From Nitrobacter sp051912485 (GTDB lineage Bacteria; Pseudomonadota; Alphaproteobacteria; Rhizobiales; Xanthobacteraceae): a stretch of 64,000 nucleotides of DNA. The notes beneath the pieces were generated by a model. The model searched no databases, had not been told where the DNA came from, and saw nothing but the letters and a program-made list of their open reading frames with translations. Positions 8,766-17,003 of the stretch are shown piece by piece (positions within the stretch are counted from its first letter, which is position 1; each line of letters opens with the position of its first letter). The translations under genes were made by a program, and so were the position numbers. The stretch is taken from positions 3,720,001 to 3,784,000 of the forward strand of contig NZ_CP196822.1 in NCBI RefSeq assembly GCF_051912485.1. Direction: 5' to 3'.

Positions 8766-8912
8766 GTCTTTGCGGTGATGGCCGTGACCGGGCCTTGCTT
8801 TCTTCATATTGCGCCGCAATTGGTGTAACTTGGGCGGCCCAGTCATGCCCAAGCCAATGCCATGCGCACATCACGTTGCGAGCCCTGATCGCAGTCCTTG
8901 AGGAGAATTTCG

Positions 8913-9890
8913 ATGTCGATTGAGTCCGATGTGATCGTCGATCGCCGCAGATTGCGCAGCAAGCTCACCTTCTGGCGCGTGGCGTCGGCAGTGATCACGA
9001 TCGCCGCGGTTGTCGCCGTCGGAACCTATGCCACGCCATTGGGCCGCAAGCTGGCCGGTGCCGGCGCGATCCAGCGCGTCAATATCGAAGGCCTGATCCG
9101 CAGCGATCAGAATCGCGTCGAGGCGCTGGAACGGCTCGGGAAGTCGAACGCGCCAGCGGTTATCGTGCACATCAATTCGCCGGGCGGCACAACCGCGGGG
9201 TCCGAACAGCTCTACGATGCCCTGATGCGCCTGAAGGCCAAGAAGCCGATGGTCGTGGTGGTGGACGGGCTCTGCGCGTCGGGCGGATATATCGCCGCGC
9301 TCGCCTCCGATCACATCGTCGCGCAGCAGACGGCGCTGGTCGGCTCGATCGGCGTGCTGTTTCAATATCCGAATTTCACCGATCTTCTGAAAACCGTCGG
9401 GGTCAAGGTTGAGGAGGTGAAATCGTCGCCGCTGAAGGCGGCCCCGAACGGCTACGAGCCGACCAGCCCCGAGGCGCGTGCGGCGCTCGACGCCCTGGTG
9501 AAGGATTCCTATGCGTGGTTTCGCGGCCTCGTGCAGTCCCGTCGTGGCATGGACGCAGCGCAACTGGAGAAAGTCGCCGATGGCCGCGTTTTCACCGGAC
9601 GCCAGGCTGTCGATCTGAAGTTGATCGATCAGCTGGGCGATGAGAAAAGCGCAGTTGCCTGGCTGGTTTCTGCAAAAAACGTCAAGCCTGACCTGCCCGT
9701 GCAGGACTTCAAATTGTCACCGCGCTTCGGCGACATGACATTTCTGCGCACCGCCGCCTCTGTGACCTTCGATGCGCTGGGATTGAGCAGCATCGCGCGG
9801 CAGGTCGAGCAGACCGGCGTCGTGCGAGCGGTAGATCGGCTCGGTCTCGACGGAATGCTGGCGTTATGGCAGCCTGCGCCGTCGAATTGA
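8913..9890 (+). CDS. sppA: signal peptide peptidase SppA, S49 family
   Basis: A single-domain, membrane-anchored S49 serine protease of 325 residues that degrades cleaved signal peptides. One N-terminal hydrophobic segment lies at about 22-42. The Ser/Lys dyad is visible: Ser in GLCASGGYIAALASD and Lys in KSSPLKAAPNG, as in short SppA proteins of the Bacillus type. The ATG at 8913 is preceded by AGGAGA at 8901-8906, which decides the start over a TTG at 8898. The N-terminus IESDVIVDRRRLRSKLTFWR is basic and cytosolic. The next gene, ihfB, has its own candidate promoter. Confidence 0.93.
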   Translation: MSIESDVIVDRRRLRSKLTFWRVASAVITIAAVVAVGTYATPLGRKLAGAGAIQRVNIEGLIRSDQNRVEALERLGKSNAPAVIVHINSPGGTTAGSEQLYDALMRLKAKKPMVVVVDGLCASGGYIAALASDHIVAQQTALVGSIGVLFQYPNFTDLLKTVGVKVEEVKSSPLKAAPNGYEPTSPEARAALDALVKDSYAWFRGLVQSRRGMDAAQLEKVADGRVFTGRQAVDLKLIDQLGDEKSAVAWLVSAKNVKPDLPVQDFKLSPRFGDMTFLRTAASVTFDALGLSSIARQVEQTGVVRAVDRLGLDGMLALWQPAPSN

Positions 9891-9998
9891 GGCTCGAATC
9901 GGGGCGTTCGGGCATTTTTCGCGCTGCAAGGAACCGCGATGCCGCGGTGCAGAATCTCGTGGCTGTTTCTCTGAAGCGTGCGAATCGCATTTAGCGTC

Positions 9999-10027
9999 TT
10001 GACAGTCCTGACCGTTTTCACAGAAAT
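9999..10027 (+). promoter_or_regulatory. candidate promoter of ihfB
   Basis: TTGACA at 9999-10004, then a 17-nt spacer and AGAAAT at 10022-10027. The -35 is consensus and the -10 is weak. It lies 31 bp upstream of the ihfB ATG in the 167-bp gap after sppA. Confidence 0.35.
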
Positions 10028-10057
10028 GGGCGCTCCCACGGACGGGTCCCAGTCTCG

Positions 10058-10363
10058 ATGATCAAATCCGAACTCGTTCAGCGTATCGCCGAGCACAACC
10101 CGCACCTCTATCAGCGGGATGTGGAGAACATCGTGAACGCGATTCTCGACGAGATTGTCGCCGCGCTTGCACGGGGCGATCGCGTCGAGCTGCGTGGTTT
10201 TGGTGCGTTCTCGGTCAAACATCGTCCTGCGCGCGCGGGCCGCAATCCGCGCACGGGAGAACACGTCCCGGTCGATCAGAAGAGCGTACCGTTTTTCAAG
10301 ACCGGCAAGGAAATGCGCGAGCGGCTCAATCGCGAGAATGCTACGAGTGAAGCGAGCGCATAA
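10058..10363 (+). CDS. ihfB: integration host factor subunit beta
   Basis: DNA-bending nucleoid protein of the HU/IHF family, 101 residues, the usual length. The DNA-binding arm with GRNPRTGEHVPV (about 67-78) carries the RNPxTG signature that inserts into the minor groove, and the N-terminus MIKSELVQRIAEHNP is typical of IhfB rather than HU. It forms a heterodimer with IhfA, which is outside this window. It is followed by lapA, as in many alphaproteobacteria. Confidence 0.95.
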   Translation: MIKSELVQRIAEHNPHLYQRDVENIVNAILDEIVAALARGDRVELRGFGAFSVKHRPARAGRNPRTGEHVPVDQKSVPFFKTGKEMRERLNRENATSEASA

Positions 10364-10450
10364 GAATCTTTCAGGGGAACAGCCCCATGAATCTGAAAGC
10401 GAACCTGTCCAGCATGAGCGCTGCTTGACGCTAACGCCGCGAGAGAGATC

Positions 10451-10798
10451 ATGCGTAAATTCCTGACCGGCCTGATCCTGATCCCGCTTGGTGTCCTTTT
10501 CATCGTGTTCGCGTTCGCAAACCGTCATCTGGTGACGGTGACATTCGACCCCTTTGATGCGACCGACCGACTGGCCACTGTTACCCTGCCGATGTTCGTC
10601 CTCATCATTGCGGTTGCGATCTTCGGCGTTGTGGCCGGCAGCGCCGCGACCTGGTTTGGGCAGCGCCGCTGGCGTCACAAGGCGCGCCAGTATGAGACGG
10701 ATGCGCGTGCGGCGCGCGTGGAACTGACCGATTTGCGGTCTCGTTGGGAGTCCCGCGATACGGCGCGGCTGCCGGATCTGACGCGGCGGGCCGGATAG
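10451..10798 (+). CDS. LapA domain-containing (DUF1049) membrane protein
   Basis: A small inner-membrane protein of 115 residues with two transmembrane segments (about 5-25 and 43-66) followed by a basic, probably coiled-coil tail (QRRWRHKARQYETDARAARVELTDL). This layout is the LapA/YciS family; in E. coli LapA works with LapB to control LpxC and lipopolysaccharide synthesis. No lapB is visible here. The ihfB-lapA-trpF order supports membership in a conserved neighbourhood. Confidence 0.85.
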   Translation: MRKFLTGLILIPLGVLFIVFAFANRHLVTVTFDPFDATDRLATVTLPMFVLIIAVAIFGVVAGSAATWFGQRRWRHKARQYETDARAARVELTDLRSRWESRDTARLPDLTRRAG

Positions 10799-10810
10799 CG
10801 ACCCTACGCC

Positions 10811-10886
10811 CGCATCCCGCTCTAAAATATTGGAATCGATCACGTTCATGATTTTGGATCGAATCGATCCAAAATCATCGTGATCT
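10811..10886. repeat. mosaic palindromic repeat, module A (copy A1)
   Basis: Arms at 10848-10861 and 10865-10878 (ATGATTTTGGATCG) form a 14-bp inverted repeat with a 3-nt loop, extended by TCACG/CGTGA. Adjacent CATCCCGCTCT (10813-10823) is one arm of module B. The same sequence recurs at 43719-43834 and 59672-59783, and module B alone at 38714-38780. It lies between lapA and trpF. Confidence 0.85.
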
Positions 10887-11036
10887 GGTATCTAGCCGCA
10901 AGAAGAGAACATTCGAACGGCCTTGCACGCGCGAGACAAGCCGCGCGCGACGTTGTAGAACCTCACCCATCGCGCCAGATGCCCGGACCGGCCGGTTTTC
11001 GCCGGTGGTCCGGCTCGCGCCGGATCGTTCGAGACC

Positions 11037-11714
11037 ATGTCCCTGATCGTCAAGATATGCGGCCTGTCCACCCCTGCGACGCTCGACGTGGCGCTGCAGG
11101 CTGCTGCCGATATGGTGGGTTTCGTATTCTTTCCGCCGTCGCCACGGCATCTTGAGCTTTCGCGCGCGCGAGAGCTTGGCGCGCAGGTGCGAGGCCATGC
11201 AGGCAAGGTCGCGCTGACCGTCGATGCCGACGACGCGACGTTGGGCGGTATCGTCGAGGCCTTGCGGCCGGATCTGCTGCAGTTGCACGGCAAGGAAACC
11301 GTGGATCGCATCCGCGAGATCAAACAGACGTTCCGGCTGCCGGTCATGAAGGCGATCGGCGTTGAGACCTCTGCCGACCTTGCGGCGCTGCCCGGCTATG
11401 CTGCCGTCGCCGATCGCGTCCTGTTCGACGCGCGTCCGCCGAAGGACGCCACGCGGCCCGGCGGACTCGGCGTGCCCTTCGACTGGCATCTTCTGGAAAA
11501 TCTGTCGCTCGAAATTCCGTTCATGCTGTCGGGCGGCCTCACAGCAGATAATATTCACGACGCAGTGCAGATCACGCGTGCCGGCGGCGTCGATGTCTCC
11601 TCGGGCGTGGAAAGCGCGCCTGGGGTCAAGGATGCCGGAATGATCCGGGATTTCATCCGTGCCGCGCGGGCGGCGGAAATCAACCTGCGCAAAGCGGCCT
11701 CGCATGTGGGGTAG
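11037..11714 (+). CDS. trpF: phosphoribosylanthranilate isomerase
   Basis: Third step of tryptophan synthesis: Amadori rearrangement of N-(5-phosphoribosyl)anthranilate to CdRP. Encodes 225 residues as a TIM barrel. The catalytic Cys lies in KICGLS (residue 8) and the catalytic Asp in LTVDADDATL or the adjacent strand; the phosphate loop is LSGGLTADNI plus GVDVSSGVES. The start ATG at 11037 lies after the palindromic repeat A1. trpB follows 153 bp later, so trpF-trpB-trpA are grouped while trpE, G, D and C are elsewhere, as is usual in this order. Confidence 0.96.
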   Translation: MSLIVKICGLSTPATLDVALQAAADMVGFVFFPPSPRHLELSRARELGAQVRGHAGKVALTVDADDATLGGIVEALRPDLLQLHGKETVDRIREIKQTFRLPVMKAIGVETSADLAALPGYAAVADRVLFDARPPKDATRPGGLGVPFDWHLLENLSLEIPFMLSGGLTADNIHDAVQITRAGGVDVSSGVESAPGVKDAGMIRDFIRAARAAEINLRKAASHVG

Positions 11715-11824
11715 CCTCGAAGAACGACAGCAGCGATCATGCTTGGGCATAGCCGTTCGACGAGCAGCGTCGCTTCCGCTCGCCTGTGCTCGAGCATCGT
11801 CTGTCGGGATTCACAGTGAGCAAG

Positions 11825-11858
11825 ACGTGTATGGCCGGAACAAATCCGGCCACGACGA
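11825..11858. repeat. short palindromic element (family G, copy 1) before trpB
   Basis: TGGCCGGA (11832-11839) and TCCGGCCA (11845-11852) form an 8-bp hairpin inside a gacgtg...gacg frame. A similarly framed hairpin lies at 42796-42831, just before fabI. Both end a few bases before a ribosome-binding site. Confidence 0.55.
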
Positions 11859-11867
11859 AGGGTGACA

Positions 11868-13112
11868 ATGAATTCTCTTCCCAATTCCTTCCGGTCCGGT
11901 CCCGACGAACGCGGGCACTTCGGCATATTCGGCGGCCGCTTCGTCGCGGAAACGCTGATGCCGCTGATCCTCGATCTGGAGAAGGCCTATACTGACGCCA
12001 GGACCGATGTCGCGTTCCAGCGCGAGATGGCGGGCTACCGCAAGGACTACATCGGCCGTCCGTCGCCGCTGTATTTCGCGGAGCGTCTGACCGAGCATCT
12101 TCGCGATATCTCCGCGGCGTCCGGCGGTGCCGGAGGTGCAAAGATCTACCTCAAGCGTGAGGAGCTCAATCACACCGGTTCGCACAAGGTCAACAACGTG
12201 CTCGGCCAGATTCTGGTGGCGCGGCGCATGGGCAAGAAGCGGATCATCGCCGAGACCGGCGCCGGGCAGCATGGCGTGGCGACCGCAACGCTATGCGCGC
12301 GCTTCGGTCTCGAATGCGTGGTCTACATGGGCGCGGTGGACGTGGCGCGGCAGGAACCCAACGTCATCCGAATGGAAATGCTGGGCGCCAAAGTGGTGCC
12401 CGTGCAATCCGGCACCCGCACGCTGAAGGATGCGATGAACGAGGCGCTGCGCGACTGGGTGACCAACGTGCATAACACCTTCTATTGCATCGGCACGGTG
12501 GCGGGGCCGCATCCCTATCCCAAGATGGTGCGCGACTTCCAGTCGATCATCGGCGAGGAGACCCGCCAGCAGATGCAGGAGGCCGAGGGCCGCCTGCCGG
12601 ATTCGCTGGTCGCCTGCATCGGCGGAGGCTCCAACGCGATGGGATTATTCCATCCTTTTCTCGACGATTCCTCGGTGGAGATTTTTGGCGTCGAGGCGGC
12701 GGGCCATGGCCTCGACAAGCTGCACGCGGCCTCGCTCACGGGAGGGCGGCCCGGTGTGCTGCACGGAAACCGCACCTATCTTTTGATGAATGACGACGGC
12801 CAGATCCAGGACGCGCATTCGATTTCCGCAGGCCTGGACTATCCCGGCATCGGGCCGGAACATTCATGGCTGCACGAGACCGGCCGCGTGATCTACCTTT
12901 CCGCGACCGACGAGGAAGCACTTGGCGCGTTTCAGTTGCTGTCGCGACTGGAGGGTATCATCCCGGCGCTGGAATCGGCGCATGCGATCGCGCGCGTCAT
13001 CGACCTCGGGCCCGCGCGGCCGAAGGATCACCTGATGGTGGTCAATCTCTCGGGCCGCGGCGACAAGGACGTGCCGCAGGTCGGCGAGATTTTGAAGGGC
13101 AGAAAGAAGTGA
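11868..13112 (+). CDS. trpB: tryptophan synthase beta chain
   Basis: PLP enzyme that condenses indole with L-serine, the last step of tryptophan synthesis; 414 residues. The PLP lysine is K107 in NHTGSHKVNN, with IAETGAGQHG just after it carrying the catalytic Glu (E129), and the phosphate-binding CIGGGSNAMG loop is intact. I chose ATG 11868, preceded by GAAGGG, over an in-frame GTG at 11862. Its stop overlaps the trpA start (GTGA at 13109-13112), as expected for subunits made in equal amounts. Confidence 0.98.
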   Translation: MNSLPNSFRSGPDERGHFGIFGGRFVAETLMPLILDLEKAYTDARTDVAFQREMAGYRKDYIGRPSPLYFAERLTEHLRDISAASGGAGGAKIYLKREELNHTGSHKVNNVLGQILVARRMGKKRIIAETGAGQHGVATATLCARFGLECVVYMGAVDVARQEPNVIRMEMLGAKVVPVQSGTRTLKDAMNEALRDWVTNVHNTFYCIGTVAGPHPYPKMVRDFQSIIGEETRQQMQEAEGRLPDSLVACIGGGSNAMGLFHPFLDDSSVEIFGVEAAGHGLDKLHAASLTGGRPGVLHGNRTYLLMNDDGQIQDAHSISAGLDYPGIGPEHSWLHETGRVIYLSATDEEALGAFQLLSRLEGIIPALESAHAIARVIDLGPARPKDHLMVVNLSGRGDKDVPQVGEILKGRKK

Positions 13113-13945
13113 CCACCCGTATCGACACACGCTTTGCCGAGCTGCAGAAGCAGGGCCGCTCGGCCTTCGTCACCTTTCTGATGGCCGGCGACCCCGACCC
13201 CGCGACCTCGCTCGCCATCATCGAGGCGCTGCCGAAGGCCGGCGCCGACATCATTGAAATCGGAATGCCGTTCACCGATCCGATGGCGGACGGTCCGGCG
13301 GTCCAGGCCGCCGGTAGGCGCGCGCTCAATGCTGGCATGACCGTGACCAAGACCCTGCAGATGATCCACGACTTCCGGACAGGCGATGGTTCGACGCCGG
13401 TCGTGCTGATGGGCTACTACAATCCGATCTACATCTATGGCGTCGAGAAATTTCTCACCGATGCGAAGGCCGCCGGCGTCGATGGTCTCATCGTCGTCGA
13501 TCTGCCGCCGGAGGAAGACTCCGAGCTGTGCATCCCGGCGATGAAAGCGGGGCTGAACTTCATTCGCCTTGCGACGCCGACCACTGACGACAAGCGGCTG
13601 CCGGCGGTGCTCGCGAATACGTCCGGCTTCGTCTACTACGTCTCGATCACCGGGATTACCGGCAGCGCTGCGGCGGATTCGGCAGCCGTCGGTGCGGCGG
13701 TCGGGCGCATCAAGCGCCATACCACCCTGCCGGTCTGCGTCGGCTTCGGCATCCGCACCCCGGATGCCGCGCGCGGCATCGCCGAGCGCTCCGACGGCGC
13801 GGTGGTCGGCTCGGCGCTGGTCGATGTTCTCAGCGGCAGCCTCGACGCCGAGGGCAAAGCGACGGCCAAAACGGTTAACGCGGTCGCCGATCTCGCGGCG
13901 GCACTGGCTGCGGGCGTCCGGTCCGCCAGGCAGGCAGTGGAATAG
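13109..13945 (+). CDS. trpA: tryptophan synthase alpha chain
   Basis: Cleaves indole-3-glycerol phosphate to indole, which is channelled to TrpB; 278 residues from a GTG start at 13109 that overlaps the trpB stop. The catalytic residues are visible: Glu50 in IIEIGMPF and Asp61 in DPMADGPAVQ. The phosphate-binding loop is near VGFGIRTPDAA and VVGSALV. A longer frame extends upstream inside trpB and is rejected. It is followed by a repeat-rich 201-bp gap before accD. Confidence 0.97.
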   Translation: MTTRIDTRFAELQKQGRSAFVTFLMAGDPDPATSLAIIEALPKAGADIIEIGMPFTDPMADGPAVQAAGRRALNAGMTVTKTLQMIHDFRTGDGSTPVVLMGYYNPIYIYGVEKFLTDAKAAGVDGLIVVDLPPEEDSELCIPAMKAGLNFIRLATPTTDDKRLPAVLANTSGFVYYVSITGITGSAAADSAAVGAAVGRIKRHTTLPVCVGFGIRTPDAARGIAERSDGAVVGSALVDVLSGSLDAEGKATAKTVNAVADLAAALAAGVRSARQAVE

Positions 13946-13947
13946 GA

Positions 13948-14106
13948 CCCTCTCCCCTTGCGGGAGGGGATGTCGAACCGCATCTATCCAGCGAGGGGCG
14001 GAGGGGTCGCTCCCTCGCCATAATCGCGCTAGAAGGACCTCACCCGGCCCGCACCTCGCGCGGTGTGTGCCACCTCCTCGCGCCCCGCTGCGCGTGCGGA
14101 GAAGGC
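13948..14106. repeat. GC-rich palindromic repeat, RIME-like (family F)
   Basis: The 201-bp trpA-accD gap holds imperfect GC-rich inverted repeats (CTCTCCCCTTGCGGGAGGGG at 13950-13969, then further C- and G-rich blocks to 14106). It resembles the elements at 16419-16511, 37650-37670 and inside truB. I see no gene here. Confidence 0.5.
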
Positions 14107-14146
14107 CAGGACCGTCGCACGGCGGTGCGGCGTTACGGAGTAAAGC

Positions 14147-15091
14147 ATGAACTGGTTGACTAACGTCGTCCGCCCCAAGATTCGCAACATCCTCAAGCGG
14201 GAGACGCCGGAGAATCTCTGGATCAAGTGTCCGGACACCGGACAGCTCGTGTTCTACAAGGACGTCGAGAGCAACCAGTTCGTCATCCCCGGCTCGAACT
14301 ATCACATGCGCATGAGCGCAGATGCGAGGCTGCGGTCGATCTTCGATAACGAAACCTGGTACGACGTCGCATTGCCCGAGGTGACCGCCGATCCGCTCAA
14401 GTTCCGCGACGAGCGCAAATATGTCGACCGCATCAGGGATGCGCGCGCCAAGACCGGCCTCAATGATTCCGTGAAGGTCGGATATGGCAAGCTGGAACAC
14501 GCCGGTGTCGTGGTCGCAGTGCAGGATTTCGATTTCATGGGTGGCTCGCTCGGCATGGCGGCGGGCGAGGCCATCGTGCGCGGCCTTGAACTCGCGGTCG
14601 AGAAACAATGTCCGTTCATCGTGTTCGCGGCCTCCGGCGGCGCGCGGATGCAGGAAGGCGTGCTGTCGCTGATGCAGTTGCCGCGCACCACGGTTGCGGT
14701 GCAGATGCTGCGCGAGGCCGGCCAGCCCTACATCGTGGTGCTGACCAATCCGACAACCGGCGGCGTCACAGCGTCCTATGCGATGCTCGGCGACGTCCAT
14801 ATCGCGGAACCCGGCGCGCTGATCGGCTTCGCCGGCGCACGCGTCATCGAGCAGACCATCCGCGAGAAACTGCCGGACGGTTTTCAGCGCGCCGAATATC
14901 TCAGGGACCACGGCATGGTCGACCTGGTGGTGCATCGTCACGAGTTGCGGCCGACGCTGGCGCGGTTGTGCCGGCTGTTGACCAAGGCGCCGGCGCTCGA
15001 TGCGATGCCAGAACCGCCATCCGCCCCAGATGAGCCGGACGAGCCGATGTCCGCCCCGGACGCGGCGGCGCCATCTGCGCTCCCCGCGTGA
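14147..15091 (+). CDS. accD: acetyl-CoA carboxylase carboxyltransferase subunit beta
   Basis: Carboxyltransferase beta subunit that, with AccA, moves CO2 from biotin-BCCP to acetyl-CoA to make malonyl-CoA; 314 residues. The crotonase-like core is clear (GGSLGMAAGEAIVRG, FAASGGARMQEG, TNPTTGGVTASYAMLGD). The N-terminal zinc ribbon is degenerate: of the four cysteines in E. coli AccD only Cys28 remains (KCPDTGQLVF), and the second pair is replaced by FVIPGSNYHMRM. The C-terminal 30 residues are Pro/Ala-rich. The stop overlaps the GTG of folC, so they are coupled. Confidence 0.96.
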   Translation: MNWLTNVVRPKIRNILKRETPENLWIKCPDTGQLVFYKDVESNQFVIPGSNYHMRMSADARLRSIFDNETWYDVALPEVTADPLKFRDERKYVDRIRDARAKTGLNDSVKVGYGKLEHAGVVVAVQDFDFMGGSLGMAAGEAIVRGLELAVEKQCPFIVFAASGGARMQEGVLSLMQLPRTTVAVQMLREAGQPYIVVLTNPTTGGVTASYAMLGDVHIAEPGALIGFAGARVIEQTIREKLPDGFQRAEYLRDHGMVDLVVHRHELRPTLARLCRLLTKAPALDAMPEPPSAPDEPDEPMSAPDAAAPSALPA

Positions 15092-16416
15092 GCGCTGCTC
15101 CGCCCCAACAAACGCCGCTGGGCGACGTCGTCGCGCGGATCTCGAAGCTGCATCCGAAAAAGATCGATCTCACGCTCGACCGGATGTGGCGCATCCTCGA
15201 ACAGCTCGATCATCCTGAACGCAAGCTTCCGCCGGTCATTCATGTCGCCGGCACCAACGGCAAGGGCTCGACGGTCGCCTACCTGCGCGCGATCCTCGAA
15301 GCCGCCGGCTTGCGCGTGCATGTCTTTACTTCGCCCTATCTGGTGCGGCTCAACGAATGCATGCGGCTGGCCGGAACGCTGGTCAGCGACGACGACTTGC
15401 GCGACGCGCTGCTTGAATGCGAGCGCGCCAATGGCGGCGAACCCCTCACCTTATTCGAGATCAAGACCGCGGCCGCCTTTCTGTTGTTCGCGAAAACTCC
15501 CGCTGACGTATTGTTGCTGGAGGTCGGCCTCGGTGGCCGGCTCGACAGCACCAACGTGGTCGAGACGCCGCTGGCGAGCGTCATCACGCCGATCGGCATC
15601 GACCACATCGAATTTCTCGGCGACACGCTGATGAAGATTGCCGGCGAGAAGGCCGGCATCATCAAGCACGGCGTGCCCGTGATCTGCGCGGAGCAGTTGC
15701 CGGAGGCGCAAGCCGTGGTCGAGCAGCGGGCGAAGCAGATGCGCAGCCCTCTGCACGCCGCTGGCCAAGACTGGCACGTCAATGTGGAACATGGGCGGCT
15801 TGTCTATCAGGATGAGCGCGGCCTGCTCGACCTCGCCGCGCCGCGGTTGTTCGGTCGGCATCAATTCGACAATGCCGGTCTCGCGATTGCGACGCTGCGT
15901 GCGCAGGACCGCTTCAGCATCGACGCGGCGGCGTTCGAGCGTGGCGTCACCGGCGCCGAATGGCCGGCGCGAATGCAGCGGCTGACATCCGGTAAGCTGG
16001 TGGATCAGGCGCCGCGTGACGCCGAGCTCTGGCTCGACGGCGGACACAATGTCGATGGCGGCCGGGTGGCAGCGGCGGCGCTTGGTGATCTCGAGGAGCG
16101 GGTGTCGCGGCCGCTGGTCGTGATAACAGGCATGATGGGTAACAAGGACGCGAAGGGCTTTCTCGCCAACTTCGCCGGGCTGACGCGCCACGTCATCGCC
16201 GTGCCGATTCCGGATATGGAAAATGCGATGCCACCGGAGGTGCTGGCGGATGCGGTGCGCGCGCTCGAGATGCGTGCCGAGACCGCTGTAGACGTCAAGG
16301 CCGCCCTGCAATCGCTGGCACGGCTCGCCTATGAAATCCCGCCACGCATACTGATCGCGGGATCGCTGTATCTCGCCGGGCACGTGCTGGCGGAGAACGG
16401 AACGCCGCCGAACTAA
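15088..16416 (+). CDS. folC: bifunctional folylpolyglutamate synthase / dihydrofolate synthase
   Basis: Adds L-glutamate to dihydropteroate and then to folates; 442 residues, normal length. It has the Mur-ligase ATP-binding P-loop (VAGTNGKGSTVAYL, about 52-65), the omega loop and ATPase centre (FLGDTLMKIAGEKAGIIK), and the C-terminal Rossmann domain (WLDGGHNVDGG). The GTG start at 15088 overlaps the accD stop. The accD-folC order is widespread in bacteria. It converges with trxA. Confidence 0.96.
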   Translation: MSAAPPQQTPLGDVVARISKLHPKKIDLTLDRMWRILEQLDHPERKLPPVIHVAGTNGKGSTVAYLRAILEAAGLRVHVFTSPYLVRLNECMRLAGTLVSDDDLRDALLECERANGGEPLTLFEIKTAAAFLLFAKTPADVLLLEVGLGGRLDSTNVVETPLASVITPIGIDHIEFLGDTLMKIAGEKAGIIKHGVPVICAEQLPEAQAVVEQRAKQMRSPLHAAGQDWHVNVEHGRLVYQDERGLLDLAAPRLFGRHQFDNAGLAIATLRAQDRFSIDAAAFERGVTGAEWPARMQRLTSGKLVDQAPRDAELWLDGGHNVDGGRVAAAALGDLEERVSRPLVVITGMMGNKDAKGFLANFAGLTRHVIAVPIPDMENAMPPEVLADAVRALEMRAETAVDVKAALQSLARLAYEIPPRILIAGSLYLAGHVLAENGTPPN

Positions 16417-16418
16417 AA

Positions 16419-16511
16419 TTCCCGCTTGCGGGGGTGGGTTGGGGTGAGGGCGATTTCAGTGAAGATGCCCCCACCCGAACGCTTCGCGTTCGACCTCCCC
16501 CGCAAGCGGAA
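16419..16511. repeat. GC-rich inverted repeat between folC and trxA (family F)
   Basis: CGCTTGCGGGGG at 16423-16434 is the exact reverse complement of 16497-16508, and one further base pair extends the stem. The interior also carries complementary G- and C-rich runs, so the whole block could fold as one long hairpin. Confidence 0.65.
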
Positions 16512-16530
16512 GAGGTAAGAGGCACATCCA

Positions 16531-16561
16531 AACAAAAACGGCCGGCGATAGGCCGGCCGTT
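16531..16561 (-). terminator. rho-independent terminator of trxA
   Basis: A perfect 10-bp stem (16537-16546 with 16552-16561, AACGGCCGGC) and a 5-nt loop. On the minus strand it is followed by TTTTTGTT. It lies 24 bp beyond the trxA stop. Confidence 0.85.
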
Positions 16562-16584
16562 CGCAAAATTCCAATGCGGAGAAA

Positions 16585-16905
16585 TCAGACCGTTGCAGTA
16601 ATCCACTGCTCCAGTTTCTGCTTCGGCGCGGCGCCGACCTGACGCGAGGCCAGCTCGCCGCCCTTGAAGATCATCAGCGTCGGAATCGACATCACGCCGT
16701 ATTTCGAGGCCGTCTTGGGGCTCTCGTCGACGTTGAGCTTCACGATCTTGACCTTGTCGCCCATCGCGCCGGAAATTTCGTCCAGCACCGGGCCGATCAT
16801 GCGGCAGGGGCCGCACCACTCGGCCCAGAAATCGACCACGACCGGGCCAGTCGCCTTGAGCACTTCCGCTTCGAAATTGGCGTCCGAAACCTTGCCAACA
16901 GCCAT
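16585..16905 (-). CDS. trxA: thioredoxin
   Basis: Cytoplasmic disulfide reductase of 106 residues. It has the classical active site WCGPC (W30, C31 and C34) in FWAEWCGPCRM and the cis-Pro loop SIPTLMIFKGG. I chose the ATG at 16905, which gives the standard N-terminus MAVGKVSDANFEAEV; the 11 extra upstream codons are not typical. It is separated from addA by 98 bp and ended by the strong terminator at 16531-16561. The addB-addA-trxA order is common in alphaproteobacteria. Confidence 0.97.
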   Translation of the reverse strand: MAVGKVSDANFEAEVLKATGPVVVDFWAEWCGPCRMIGPVLDEISGAMGDKVKIVKLNVDESPKTASKYGVMSIPTLMIFKGGELASRQVGAAPKQKLEQWITATV

Positions 16906-17003
16906 GGAATACCTCGTTGCATTGATGAGATCGCGCACTGCGAAAGAGTGCGCCTGAAACTACATGCCAAGTTAAGAAGGCGATCTTGCCGGGTCAAGGT
17001 TTC

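Noticed and set aside
9629..10849. 406-codon open frame on the minus strand over sppA end, ihfB and lapA
   Set aside because: It is antisense to three well-identified genes and its composition is typical of a high-G+C shadow frame. Its first residues come from the palindromic repeat A1, as similar starts appear at the other repeat copies.
13028..14941. 637-codon minus-strand open frame over trpA and accD
   Set aside because: It is antisense to trpA and accD, runs through the repeat-rich gap, and shows no domain.
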